Shown here piece by piece: positions 45,223-57,000 of a stretch of DNA of 64,000 bases (positions are counted from its first letter, which is position 1; each line of letters begins with the position of its first letter). The stretch comes from Buddleja alternifolia (lineage: Eukaryota > Streptophyta > Magnoliopsida > Lamiales > Scrophulariaceae): contig CM033397.1 in NCBI GenBank assembly GCA_019426215.1, forward strand, positions 30,506,480-30,570,479, given 5' to 3'. The notes below the pieces were generated by a model. It was not told the origin of the DNA. It did no database searches and saw nothing but the letters and a program-made list of their open reading frames with translations. The position numbers and the translations under genes are program-made.

Positions 45223-46800
45223 CCATTCTTTTGTTCCGAGTGAGAAAAAAGTTGCATGGTGGCTAGGCGAAACTAGCTCGCGCCATACTGAATCGGCCCA
45301 AGTGCAGTCTCTAATTGCATGAATATTTGACTCGTTCGATGTTGTCTTCTAAGATGCTCAGATCATTCCAATGCCAACCTATGTTAGTCGTCCAGTAAGT
45401 GTCCACCGTTCTAGACTAGTCCACATCACACCAACTCGGTTGTACGTTTGTAGAATCTCAAACTTACCCAACCAATGATCTGTCCGGAATTTCACAAAGT
45501 TCCCTTTACCAACATTCCAAGCTAAACTCGTTTCAAGTACCGGGAAGGTTGACTGGATGCTACGCCAGGTATGTGAGGTGTTACTCCGGGTTCGAGCTCT
45601 CTCCCTCAAGATATACTTATGTTTCATGACTTGAACCCAAAGCTTGTTCTCATCTTTGATAATTTGCCAAACCAATTTGCTAAGAAAAGCCAAATCCATC
45701 GCTCTCGTGTTCCGAAGTCCCAAACCCCCATTCTCCTTTTGCTTACATATTTGAGTCCAAGCAAGAGGGTGGATTTTGCATTTCTCGTCCGTGCCCACCC
45801 CCACCACCCCCAAAGAAAGCGACAATTTTCCTTATCAATTTCATCACAAATACCCACTGGAATTTTTGACGTTTGCATATGATAAGTGGGAATAGTGGCG
45901 GTAACTGCCTTAATCAAAGTGGCTTGACCCGCTAGAGAAAGAAATTTTCGTCTCCATCATTTTAGCCTCTGTTTCACACGGTCCACAAGAAATTGGTAAT
46001 CCCGAGTCTGAACCCTTGTGTGATGAAGCGGAGCCCCGAGATATTTCCCAAGATCTTTCGTGATGTTGAGCTGTGCATGATTGCTAATGTTCCGGGCAAG
46101 AGGTCCCGGGACATTGTTTGAGAAGTGGATGCGCGATTTGGCTTTATTGATCCGCTGCCCCGACATGTTACAAAACTTCTCCAAAGTCTTACTAATCACC
46201 TGCACTTGTGGGTTAGTAGCTTCACCGAAAAGAATTAGGTCGTCTGCGAACATTAGGTGCGAGACTCGGGGGCCTCGTTTGGACGTTGGAACCGAAGTCC
46301 ACCTCTCTCCACCTTATTGTTCACCATAGAACCCAACTTTTCGATGCAGAAGACAAACAAATAAGGGGAGAGAGGGTCTCCTTGTCTGAATCACTGTTTT
46401 GGAGTAAACCACTCTGTCGCCTCTCCATTCCAAAGAAAGGAGGGATTCACAGTGGTAGCACATTCCAAAATAAGATTATTCCAATTTGAGGGGAAACCCA
46501 TCTCATATAAAACATTTTCCAAGAAAGCCCAGTCTGTCCTATCATATGCTTTTTCAAAGTCAATTTTTGCCCAAAAAACCATTTTTACCTTTTAAAACAC
46601 TCAGACTATGCAAAACCACTTGAGTAATAATGATGTTATTTGTGGTCTGGCGAACGCTAATAAAGCTACTTTGAGTTTGTGGAATCAACGAACTCATTAA
46701 GCCTTTTAGTCGGTAAGCCATAGTTTTCATGATTATTTTTAAAATAACATTTGATAAACTAATCGGGCGAAAATTGGAAAGATGTTTTGGTGTTGGTGGG
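45223..46800 (-). pseudogene. LINE reverse transcriptase and C-terminal zinc-knuckle-like region, broken
   Basis: Motifs in order on the minus strand: NFRPISLSNVILK (near 46760), AKIDFEKAYDRTDW (46535-46575), the catalytic FADD (46239-46250), MSGQRINKAKSRIHFS, LGKYLGAPL, and the region KENGGLGLRNTRAMDLAFLSKLVW (45640-45740) usually found before the zinc-knuckle domain. At least four frame changes separate these segments. Confidence 0.85.
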
Positions 46801-46815
46801 GCTAATAAATGTATA

Positions 46816-48933
46816 AACTCTAATTTTTTGGAGTATCGAACCCAAAACGGGCCCTAGTCCCATAAACACCGTTACAGAGCCCAAATTAAGCTAAAAACCA
46901 ATCAAAGTCTAACTCAAAGCCCGAACCCGGTAATATTAATAAGTTCGGATCTACACCCGACATTTTCATTCTGAATTTATTTGATCACTCGGTGGCTAGC
47001 TCTCTTGGAATTAAGAAGGAAGCCAAATCCCAACTTCTTGTGAGTGTGAAAGGAAGGCGATGCTATTTGCTGCCTAAACCCGGACGAATTGAAGTGAACC
47101 TTTGGTGATAAAAGTTTATTATCTCTTCTTCTCGATTTACTTGATTTTAATGTAAATTACTAACACGTCTTGCATCCTCAAAACATATATATTTTGATCA
47201 TGATTGAGGCGATGATGAAATTGTTGTCATACTTAATCCTCTGATTGTAGTAATAAATAAATTACAATTATGCATTTTATGCCATGCATGCATGTAAGTA
47301 ATCCTTATGATATATTCCGGGATGATTTGGGAAGATACCAAATACGAGATATAGACCCACCTATTATTTTTTTGGTCTTATGTCTGTTAACCAAATGCTA
47401 CAAATTAAAATCCCTATCCGACGGTTTTGACGTGCCACCTTACTATCTCCACGAGTTTAAGATGTTCAATGAAAGGAACACAAAAAATAAAAATAAAAAA
47501 GCATGTTCATGAAAGGTATATCGATCTAGAAGGATAATTACAATATTAGTTTTATATCATAAACCTTGTTATAATTTTAGTCATGTTATTTACAAACTTG
47601 CAAAATTAGTCAATAACAGATATTTTGTTACAATATTGGTCTTAATCATTAAAAAACGACATAATTTCACACATGTAATGCACCATTTAGATCATTGATC
47701 ACTTGCAAGGCACCGAACCAAAGTAAAGGTTTCGGTTCATTTTTCAAGAACCGAGACAAAAATGCTTCCTACAAGACTAATTGTGTAAGTTTGTTTACAA
47801 TGGACCAAAAATGCAAGGAACCCAATTTATGAGACTAATATATCTATATATCTATCTAACCCCTATATAAATGTGTGAATAACTCAATTGTTTGTTCTAT
47901 TGTTAAAAGACTTTCATACCCACCCTTACTATTAATAATTAATTATTGAATTTATTAAGTAAAAGAATCCATTGAGGAGTAGGAAACCATTTAGTAGTAT
48001 TTGAAATTATTTAAGTAGTTGGAAACTCTTTTAATTATTGAAAAAAATAAAATAAAATGAAATATGTTAGTAGTAGGACACTATTTAATACAAGATAAAC
48101 AAATAGATTCCTACTTTCTCTAAAATACTAACCAATATAATAAAATACATTTTTACCCACAACCACCAACAAAGAAGAAGAAAACTTTTACACCCACAAC
48201 CATTATTCCAACTTAAACAAAAAGTTGGTTAATAACTTTGATAATCTTAAATTTTATAAATATTTTTAAGTATTTGGTAATTAGAAGTAAATTGTTATGT
48301 TGTCGTATCATTACTTTGACTGAGTTGATCTGAAGATTAAAAAGAAAATTTAAAAAATTATACCTTATTCTGACATTAAGAAAAAAAGTAATAAATGTGA
48401 GACACACACGCATATTTTTGGACATAGATGACCATTTTTTTATATAAAAAAAGTTATATATTTTTCATTGTTATGGGATATAACGTGTTTGTACAATAAA
48501 ATTATCAACATATATCTAAAATTTTGTACGTACTTAAAGTTATTAGCATGATAACAAATATTAAAAATAAATATTTAAGAATAAAATCATATAAGTACTT
48601 TTAGTATAAAGTTATAATATTTTTTTTTCTTGATTCAAAAAAACTCACAAAGACGAGTATTTTTATATAATATGATGTTTAAAATTATTTTGAAAAAATG
48701 ATATCAGCACTCCCATATTCTTATAATGGCACTCCACTTACTTTTTAATATATTTAAATGGACAATAATGTCCCTCTATGTAAATCAGAAAAGATATGTG
48801 AACTAATGATCTATGCATAAACATGCTAAAAAATAATACTAATATTATTTTATCAAAAGTTTAATTTTTTGAAGTAGATTCAGTTAAAGACACATGCTGG
48901 TAATATAATATTACAAAACATATTAATAAAAAG
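46816..48933. other. Intergenic DNA, no gene seen
   Basis: AT-rich. 47530-47860 contains loosely inverted words (AATATTAGT/ACTAATAT, TGCAAAATTAGTC/GACTAATTGTGTAA) that may be an eroded TIR element. Otherwise nothing recognisable. Confidence 0.5.
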
Positions 48934-50242
48934 TATAGCTAAATACCACTAATAGTCCCTGAACTTTATCATTTGTCTCACTTTAATCTCTTATCTCTCA
49001 AATGCACTCAAATAGTCCCTCAAGTATATTATTTGTCCCACTTTAATCCATCGTCTCTCAAATGCGCTCTAATAATCCCTCAACTTTTAGATTCATCCCA
49101 TTAAAATCCTTGGAGTTTTTTTTTCACTTTTGCAAAAAAAAATCAAAAACTACCCACCAACTATCTGCAATAATTAAAAGCAGGTAACAGGGCAGCAATT
49201 GTGAGAGGACATGAATAACAAGATTTGCCGATAGTGGATGAGGAGGAAGAGGAGGGCGATTTGGCAGATGATAAAGAGGCGACATGGATGAGGCGATATC
49301 GTTGGATTTTCAGAAGGTGGAGGTAGCGATGTTTGGTTTTCCAAAGGTGAGGAACGTCATTTGATTTTCAGAGGGTGGGGGACGGCAGCGTAATTTGAGA
49401 AGGGTGGTAGTGGTGGCAACACATAAGGGGAACAGAAGGTGCAGAGGATTAGGTTAGGATAGTGGTATGAGGGAGAAAGTGGGTTACGGTTTGGGTTCTG
49501 GAAAAGAATGGAAAAAAAAATTAAAAATGGATAAAAGTAGGGAGTTTTGGAAGAAAAATTCTTGCAAAAGTAAAAAAAATGCCTTGTCCTAACATGGTGT
49601 AAGTCACGTGCCTCAAGATTTCTTCAGTTTTTAATGGATAATTGACTTGAGGGGCTTTAGTGAGATGAAACTGAGAGTTGAGAGATTGTTTGAGCATATT
49701 TGAGTGACAAGGGACTAAAGGTCCTTTTTTTTGTTTTCTCTTTTTTTAACTTATGCTAAAAAAAAAAATAGATCCAAACCAACTATCTGATGAACATCGG
49801 GATTTGCAGATGGTGGAGGAGGAGGAGGAGGAGGGCGATTTGCCGGATGGTAGAGGGGGCGGCGTGGATGATTTTCAAAAGGTGGGGCAACATCATTTGA
49901 TTTTCAGAGAGTGAGGGGTGTCGACACAATTTGAGAAGGGTGTCAGTGGTGGCAACACAGATGGTGGATGGAAGGTGGAGGGGATTAAGCTAGGAGAGTG
50001 GGATGAGGGAAACAGTGGGTTAAGGTTAGCGTTTTGGGAACGAATAGGGAAAATTTTAAATCTAAAATAATTAGAAAAATATCAAATAAATTAGGTAAAA
50101 GTAGGAAGTTTTGGAAGAAAAATTCTTGCAAAAGTAAAAAATGTGCTGTCCTAAAAAATCATATGCCTCAAGGTTCCGTCAGTTTTTAACTAAATATTTG
50201 ACTCGAGGAACTTTAATGGGATGAATCCAAGAGGTGAGAGAT

Positions 50243-51733
50243 TGGTGGTCTCAAGTGGCATACGAAAGGGTCTAAAGAGAGAGGGGGTTGAATAGACCCT
50301 GAAATCTTTTTCGACTTCAAAAATTTCGTATCACTTTTAAAGATTTGAACGCTTAGAAAACTGAACGCTAGGTCAGGTGCTACAGTAAAGATAACTTAGA
50401 TTTAGTGATTTTACCAATTTACCAGAGTAGGGTAACACTTATAAAGCTTAATCAGGGTTAGCACAGCGGAAATGATTTTTAAAGTTTTAGCGTTCGTTTA
50501 TGTCAAATAGTCGCTTAGTTGATTTCCTTGTCTTTTTAAAAATAAATTATGTAATGTAAAAGCAAGACAATAAAATAGTAAATAACACAAGAATTTTTAA
50601 GGTTCACTGGGTGGTGTAATCCCAGCTACGTCCTTCTTCTCCTTGAACACTTGAAGGAATTCAGAGGCTTCTACAAAGTAGAGGAGGGAATGATGATCTT
50701 GGGCTCCTTGATCATACAGACTTCAGCACCAATGAAGATCTTCACCAACAAGCTTGTCTCACTCAGAAATACTGTTTGTTAAGTCAACAACTTCTTCACA
50801 CAGACAGAGGATGTTGAGGGTTTTTAGTCACGGGTTTGTTTGATTTTAAAAAATTCAAACAACTTAGGATATCTCAATAATAGTGTATGGTTCTTCTTTG
50901 AAAATGTTTGAGATATCTATGACTGTCTGGAATGTATGTAAAAAGCTTGGAAGAATTTTGGCTATGAAGTTTCTAAGCTTTTTCTAGAGAGAGAATTTCA
51001 GCAGAGTTTTGTCTTTCTTGTGTATGTACGTATATCTCTATATGTCACTCTATTTAGGGTTTGCTGGAATGAGGCATTTATAGGCAATTTCTTGCAATTT
51101 GTCCGTTGGACACATGTAGGAGCGTGCCTCTCACGTGGCGCGTGAATCTACCTTTTCTCTGAAATTCCTGAAATCCTGCTAGTTCCGATTGGACAGGAGC
51201 AGGTTTCGAACTCTGAAATCTGACAGTCTAGTTAAAAGGTGGCTCATCCACAAGTCATAATAGCTTATCACATTTAATGCACTTATCAGGCATTTAATGC
51301 ATTTGAATTTGTTTCTCGTTGGAAATAAATGTCCGTTGAATGATTACATTTAAGTCTTTCATGACTTGAAAATTTATTTTAGGTGAATCTGATCCTTGAT
51401 CGTTGGAGTGTTTTGAGCGCTTGATTCATAAGTCCTGAAACAGTCCTTTAGCGTTTGACAGATGCTAAGAATGAATCTTTATCTTCATTTGTCTTCAGAC
51501 GCTGATCTTCAACTTCATCTCTAATAGACTCACCTAGAATTCTATTAGCGATTCGGTATCCAATACTTAGTCTAAATTCTACAAAGATAAAAATTACAAG
51601 CCTAAATAAAATTACAAACTTTCAAACGCTTATACATAAGTTCTATGAAAATATAAGCTTACATTCTTTTTGGGGTCTAACATAAAATCCTATCTTGTCA
51701 TCATCAAAACATCTAACATGAAATTTCCTAACA
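50243..51733 (-). mobile_element. Solo LTR, copia-like (1,491 bp)
   Basis: A sequence foreign to the repeat unit, flanked by a perfect 5-bp duplication GAGAT (50238-50242, 51734-51738). On the minus strand it starts TGTTAGG and ends ACCACCA, proper LTR ends, and ends after ATTCAACCCCCTCT, a context common at the 3' end of SIRE/Maximus-type copia LTRs. No primer site or internal domain, so it is a solo LTR left by recombination. The uninterrupted unit is seen at 52918-52935. Confidence 0.75.
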
Positions 51734-52041
51734 GAGATTATTTGAGTGGTGAAGGACTAAAGTGAGACAAATAAGATAGTTGAGGGACAATTTGAGTGCA
51801 TTTGAGTGATGAGAGACTAAAGTGAGATAAATAATAGATTTGAGCGACTATTTAAGTGCATTTGAGTGATAAAGGACTAAAATGGTAAAAATGAAAATGA
51901 TAGAGTTGAGGGACTATTGGTATGTGGTATTTGAGGTTAAAAGTATAAGATAGGCACTACCAAATAATCAATTCTTAACAACTTATTAATTGGTCAATAA
52001 ACTAGATATATTTACTTCAATTTAACTTCTAATCAAATCAC

Positions 52042-52069
52042 CACGTGCGAAGCACGTGATATTTTCTAG
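52042..52069 (+). mobile_element. Helitron 3' terminus (first copy)
   Basis: Hairpin CACGTGC-GAA-GCACGTG, 7 bases, then CTAG followed by T. A short GC-rich hairpin just before CTRR-T is the Helitron 3' signature. The 5' TC end was not located. Sequence before it (from about 51946) is nearly identical to that before 53222. Confidence 0.7.
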
Positions 52070-52655
52070 TGTATATATATATATAAGAATAATTACACTA
52101 GGTACCCTAGAGGTATTGCTAAATTACAAAAAACATCCCCTAGTTTAATAAATTACATCTAATATCCATTCCGTTTATTCCGTCTAACATTGAACACCTT
52201 TCGTTAGGGTTCCGTTAAATTTTTTGGTGAACTTCCAAAAATACCCCTAACTTTTTCTGGACTAGATGACCGAACTTTTGTCGGACAATTATTCCCTTTT
52301 GGTGTTATTTGTAATATTTTATAAAAGTATAGGTGTTATAAGTAATGTTGTGTATGTAAAGTATATAAATAATTATTTATAATTAAAAATTATTATCAAC
52401 AAAATAAAAAATTATAAATTATTAAAATTATAGAATAAAAATATTATGTGTAAAATATCATTTTATTCTTTTAATTAAATTAATATATAATAGTTTAGGT
52501 TATATAATAGTTTATATAAATTAAAATTTTAGATTTTAAATTAATTTATGAAATTTATAAATAAATTTAAAAATTGTATTTTAATTAACTAAATTTTTAA
52601 AATAAATTACTTATTAATATATTACTTTTTAAATAAATAAAAAAAGTAAAGGTTA
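52070..52655. other. AT-rich spacer between the two Helitron tails
   Basis: A TA microsatellite, then AT-rich DNA with no coding sequence. Confidence 0.5.
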
Positions 52656-53221
52656 GGAGAGTGGAGGGGATTGAGCTAGGAGAGTGGGATGAGGGAAACA
52701 ATGGGTTAAGGTTAGGATTTTGGGAACGAATAGGGAAAATTTTAAATCTAAAATAATTAGAAAAATATAAAATAAAATAGGTAAAAATAGGAAATTTTGG
52801 AAGAAAAATTCTTGCAAAAGTAAAAAATGCCCTGTCCTAAAAAATCACATGCCTCTAGGTTCCGTCAGTTTTTAACTGATATTTGACTCGAGGAACTTTA
52901 ATGGGATGAATCCGAGAGGTGAAGGATTATTTGAGTGCATTTGAGTGAGGAATGACTAAAGTGAGACAAATAATAGACTTGAGTGACAATTTGAGGGCAT
53001 TTGAATGATGAGGGACTAAAGTGAGATAAATAATAGACTATTTGAGTACATTTGAGAGATAAGGGACTAAAATGGTAAAAATGATAGAGTTGAGGGACTA
53101 TTGGTGGTATTTGAGGTTAAAAGTATAAGATAGGCACTATTAAATAATCAATTCTTAACAAGTTATTAATTGGCCAATAAACTAGATATATTTACTTCAA
53201 TTTAACTTGTAATCAAATCAC

Positions 53222-53249
53222 CACGTGCAAAGCACGTGATATTTTCTAG
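53222..53249 (+). mobile_element. Helitron 3' terminus (second copy), carries two G-boxes
   Basis: CACGTGC-AAA-GCACGTG hairpin, ATATTTT, CTAG, then T. The hairpin consists of two CACGTG G-boxes (53222-53227 and 53233-53238), sites for plant bHLH and bZIP factors. The end lies 94 bases before the CYP82 start codon. Confidence 0.7.
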
Positions 53250-53343
53250 TATATATATATATATATATATTGCAGTTGTCCCTCTATCTATATTATGACA
53301 AGAGATATATAGTACTCTTACATGATCACATTGAGATAGTACC
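53250..53343 (+). promoter_or_regulatory. Proximal promoter and leader of the CYP82 gene
   Basis: A 22-base TA run (53250-53271) directly follows the Helitron end and could serve as TATA region; AGATATATAG near 53304 is another candidate. The ATG context, TACCATGG, is good. Everything upstream is repeat DNA, so the gene either starts here or uses TE-derived promoter sequence. Confidence 0.5.
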
Positions 53344-55998
53344 ATGGAATTGAACCTGTCACCATGGCTAACTGCCTTTGCTACTCTCCTAATAACGTTT
53401 TCTTTCTATTTCTACTCTAAGTCAAAAAAAGAAAACAGAAAAAACCTATCGAAAAAATTTCCCCTTGAAGCATCCGGTGGATGGCCTATAATCGGCCACC
53501 TATTTCTCTTATCAGGCCCGGAACCACTTCACCTAACCCTATCCAACATGTCAGACAAATACGGGCCGGTTTTCGGTATCCGCCTCGGCAACCGCCGTGG
53601 CCTGATAGTAAACACCTGGGAAACAGCCAAAGAAGTCTATAAAACAAACGATGCCGCCTTATCCTATCGGCCCCAAAACGCAGCGCTTCGTCTTATGGGG
53701 TACAATTTCGCCACGGTGGGCTTTAGCAACGACGCCCTGTATTGGCGCGAAATTCGTAAAGTTTCTGTATTAAAGTTTCTCTCCAAGAGGAAAGTGGCCA
53801 TGCATGGCGATGTGCGTAAGCGTGAGATCATGCAAGCTATAAGATCAGTAAATGAATGTTATTACATCAAAAAAGTTGATATTATTGATATGAGGAAAGT
53901 TTTCTGGGACTTCACGGTTAATTTGATGGCGAGAACGGTGGCGGGGGATGTCTCCGCGGAGAAGATGGGTTCGGAAGAGAGGGGGAAATGGCAAGAGATA
54001 GTGAGGGAGTTCTTTAAGACGATGATTGTTTTCACTATATCTGATGTTGTTCCGTGGCTGAAGTGGGTGGACTATTTTGGGGGAATGCATCATAATGGTT
54101 TTAAGGAGACCGGGAAAAGTTTCGACGACATGTTAGAGGCGTGGCTGGAGGAGCACAAGGAACAGAAGAAGAAAGTTAGGGGTGATGGAGAGGAAGAATT
54201 AGAAGAAGATTTCATGGGAGAGTTGTTGAGTGTTGCTGATTGTGTTGCGCACAAGTTTCCTGTCTTTGATGCTGATACCATAACTAAGGCTACTTGTCAG
54301 GTATGTAAATTCTATTTATTATATAGATATAGTTACGTCGGAGTCAATCATAGTTCAATTGTCCGAAAATATTTTGGAATTAAATTCTAGTACAAATCTG
54401 GTAATTCGACTGAATTCAAGTTTAATCTATTAATTTTGAAACTTATCATGTCAAGTAGTTCTGTGAATGACACTTCTACACGAATTTTATACAATCTTAC
54501 GTGTCATTTACGCACAGATTTTCCCAAAAACAACCGGTTAACTTAAAGATGTTGACTAAAGGAGCATAAAGGTTTGACCGTGTAATTTTGGACAAAAAAT
54601 CTCAATTGGTACTAAATGCGAGACATATTAAAAATTATGAGACATGCCTGAAATACAATTATAATAAACCATCTGCATGAAATTTTGGAGTTGCAATAAT
54701 AATTTGTGAAAGAGATTATTTTAGTCACCTAAGTTGCCCACTTTTGTGTTTTCGTCTTTTAAATTAGTTCATATTCAAAAATAGTTGGGTAATTAACTTT
54801 TCACCCTAATTAACGAAATTTGAAGTGACAATGCTCAAATTGTCACTAAATATACATAATTAGTAACAATAATTTTTGACTTGTCACAATAAGAAATTTT
54901 AGTAACAAGAGTTTTTTTAAAGTTGTTACTATAGACAATTAGTGACACATGTATAGTGACAATTTAGTGACAATTATAATTGTTGTCATAAAAGGTGCGT
55001 CACTAATTGTTAATAGTGACACTAATTTTCTTGTCACTAATTATCAAGAGTGACATTTTTTATACAAATCTTGTCAATATTAAACATGTAAAACCTATTT
55101 TAATGATAAAATAAAAGTTCTTATCACTAACGATTTTTAATTCAAGGCAATTTTGACATTGTTACTTTGACATTTTGTCACAAATGTTTTATTTTTTTGT
55201 AGGGGCTAGAGATTCAATAACTCAAGAGATTCATTTATTGAAACACTATATAATCAAATTCAATAGATTCACATAAAACAAAATCACAATAATTGAGTCA
55301 CATTATAACATGGCCCAGCTATTGTAGATATTGGTGAACAATCCTACGTACTTATGTCCAAAAATTTATTCTTTCAGACGATGATGATCGGAGGAGTTGA
55401 TACAATTACAGTGGCTCTAACGTGGACATTATGTCTACTACTGAGCAATTCCCACACCCTTAAAAGGGCCCAAGAAGAATTAGACATTCATGTCGGCAGA
55501 GAAAGACTAGTACAAGAATCAGACATTGAAAAACTAGTGTACATCCAAGCCATAATCAAAGAATCACTGCGCTTACAGCCACCGGGGCCCGTAAACGCTC
55601 GCGAGGCAGCCGAGGACTGCATCGTGGCTGGATACCACGTAAAGGCGGGCACATACATTTTCATCAACACATGGAAAATCCAACGCGACCCTCGTATTTG
55701 GCCCGACCCATTAGAATTCATGCCCGAGAGATTTCTCACAAGTCACAAGGATGTTGATGTCCAAGGGCTCCAGTTTGAGTTGCTTCCCTTTGGTAGTGGC
55801 AGAAGGGTTTGTCCGGCAGCTGGTTTTGCCCTAAGTGCCATGCAGCTTGCGCTTGCTAGCTTTCTGCATGGCTTTGATATTGAAACGGCGTCGGGTGAAG
55901 CTGTTGATATGACTGGGAGTTTTGGTTCTACAAATATGAAAGCCACTCCCCTTGAAGTTTGCCTCAGGCCAAGGCTGTCTTATGAACTTTATGTATGA
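53344..55998 (+). CDS. CYP82: Cytochrome P450, CYP82 family (exons 53344-54300 and 55378-55998)
   Basis: Two exons give 525 residues, the usual CYP82 length. An N-terminal membrane anchor (about 7-24) should fix it to the ER. Then come the GGWPIIGHL hinge, WxxxR (Trp134, Arg138), the I-helix GGVDT (324-328), ExxR (Glu381-Arg384), PERF (435-438) and the heme motif FGSGRRVCPA, with ligand Cys464. Position 466 is Ala where the consensus has Gly, and 329 is Ile where Thr or Ser is usual after DT. The splice CAG/GTATGT...TTTCAG keeps phase 0 at the conserved CYP82 position. C-terminal motifs (HKDVDVQG, GFDIETASGEAVDMT, NMKATPLEV) are CYP82-like. It would oxidise a specialised metabolite using a P450 reductase; relatives act on flavones, terpenoids or alkaloids, so the substrate cannot be deduced. 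No stop or frameshift seen: probably functional. Confidence 0.92.
54301..55377 (+). other. Intron of the CYP82 gene
   Basis: GTATGTAAAT donor and TTATTCTTTCAG acceptor, 1,077 bases, phase 0. The middle (about 54825-55195) is a MITE-like block in which TTGTCACTA/TAGTGACAA words recur more than ten times in both orientations, similar to subterminal repeats of CACTA-type elements. Ends of that insert could not be fixed. Confidence 0.85.
54825..55195. repeat. Intronic MITE-like block of GTGAC/GTCAC repeats
   Basis: Repeated TTGTCACTAA and TAGTGACAAT words in both orientations. Could fold extensively. The superfamily is uncertain. Confidence 0.55.
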
Positions 55999-56172
55999 AT
56001 CATTTTGTTAGAAGTGTGATTAGAGATTTAACTGAATTAAGTGGATAAGAAACTTTTTATTATTATTAAAAAAAGTGTGGGTATGTATGATTAATTTAGT
56101 TCTTGGTTATTTAGGCCGTATTTGATTTATATATTCAAAAGTTTACCATTGTAATTTCACTTTTCATGTTGG

Positions 56173-56178
56173 AATAAA
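56173..56178 (+). terminator. Candidate polyadenylation signal of the CYP82 gene
   Basis: AATAAA, 175 bases after the stop codon, in AT-rich sequence. The distance is normal for a plant 3' UTR. Confidence 0.5.
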
Positions 56179-56267
56179 TAAGATAAATATTTCATATTTT
56201 ATTATTGGGGGTGCTATCTTTTGCTTTTGGCTTCTTAGCAAATTTAAATTTATAGAAGATATATGTG

Positions 56268-57000
56268 TCATGACCCGATAATGGACCTTTTACGGGTCCC
56301 ACACTCATAGCATGACCGAACAAGCATTACAAATTAAAAAATCAATTGTATAACTCACCTCATCTTAAAATTCATTGCTTATATAGTCCATCCCATAAGG
56401 ATTGACGCTTTTCCCATGGATCAGCTAGATTTTGTCCTGACTTATAATTTTCTTAGTCTTGTCATGACCATTTTAATGTGCTGAGTTTACGTTTTGATCA
56501 GACTCTAAACAATATTTATTTTTAAAGAAATAAGAAAATATAAACTAAATAAGCAAAGGTTTAGTGAGTCTAGCTCTAGTGTACAAATGAAATGAAACAT
56601 CAATGATAGAAAAATATATCAAAAGAATTCAAATGTTATGTTTTTGCTCGCATGAATATAAACAATTAAACTTGTAAAGGCCAATTTAAACGATAAGAAT
56701 TTGAAGACCATTTTAAGTATAACCAATTGAAGATTGTGAAGACCATGCCAAGCGAGAGAAGTATCATATAGATCAAATAAAGTCTGTGAATAGCATATCC
56801 GACACGAATTAAAATCAGATAAGATGAACCACCTTATGGCTCCCAATTGAACATTTACTACGTTATCTGCCAATTTGCAGGGAGCGACCCAACGAACGGC
56901 ATTGAACTGGCCATGCCTAGGCACATGGCGGCGCCGATCACAACCGTAGACAACCTCCATCTCGGCCATAAAGGACACCTAAGTGGTGATTTGTTCCGTA
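56268..57000 (-). mobile_element. Fragment of a Tekay/Del-like LTR, minus strand
   Basis: On the minus strand it aligns with the outer LTR of the nested array: GGTGTCCTTTATGGCCGAGATG, GATCGGCGCCGCCATGTGCC, GGGTCGCTCCCTGCAAATTGG, GTAGTAAATGTTCAATTGGGAG, and on to the GTCATGACAC end. It is uninterrupted where the copy at 11863/24412 carries the Tekay-like element. The start of the LTR (beyond 57000) is missing. Confidence 0.75.

Larger units (their letters stand above)
44432..46815 (-). mobile_element. 5'-truncated L1-type LINE
   Basis: On the minus strand the order is reverse transcriptase, zinc-knuckle-like region, RNase H, short 3' end with a poly-A remnant (plus-strand T run near 44429-44436). 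The first recognisable motif is LAPPTP...NFRPISLSNVILK, so endonuclease and ORF1 are missing, as in most LINE copies. Several frameshifts and stops. I could not define target duplications. Confidence 0.85.
48934..53249. repeat. Mosaic repeat array with three related units
   Basis: A unit with the order purine-rich GGCGATTTG/GGTGGAG sequence, GTTTTGGAAGAAAAATTCTTGC, CAGTTTTTAA and TTTGAGTG...GGGACTAAAG occurs near 49195-49720, 49800-50242 (continuing at 51734-51945) and 52660-53125. The left end (48934: AAATACCACTAATAGTCCCT) is the inverse of the ends at about 51925 and 53110 (AGGGACTATTGGTGGTATTT), so a TIR-bounded element has been partly duplicated. The second and third units end in Helitron-type tails. 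No coding sequence. Confidence 0.65.
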
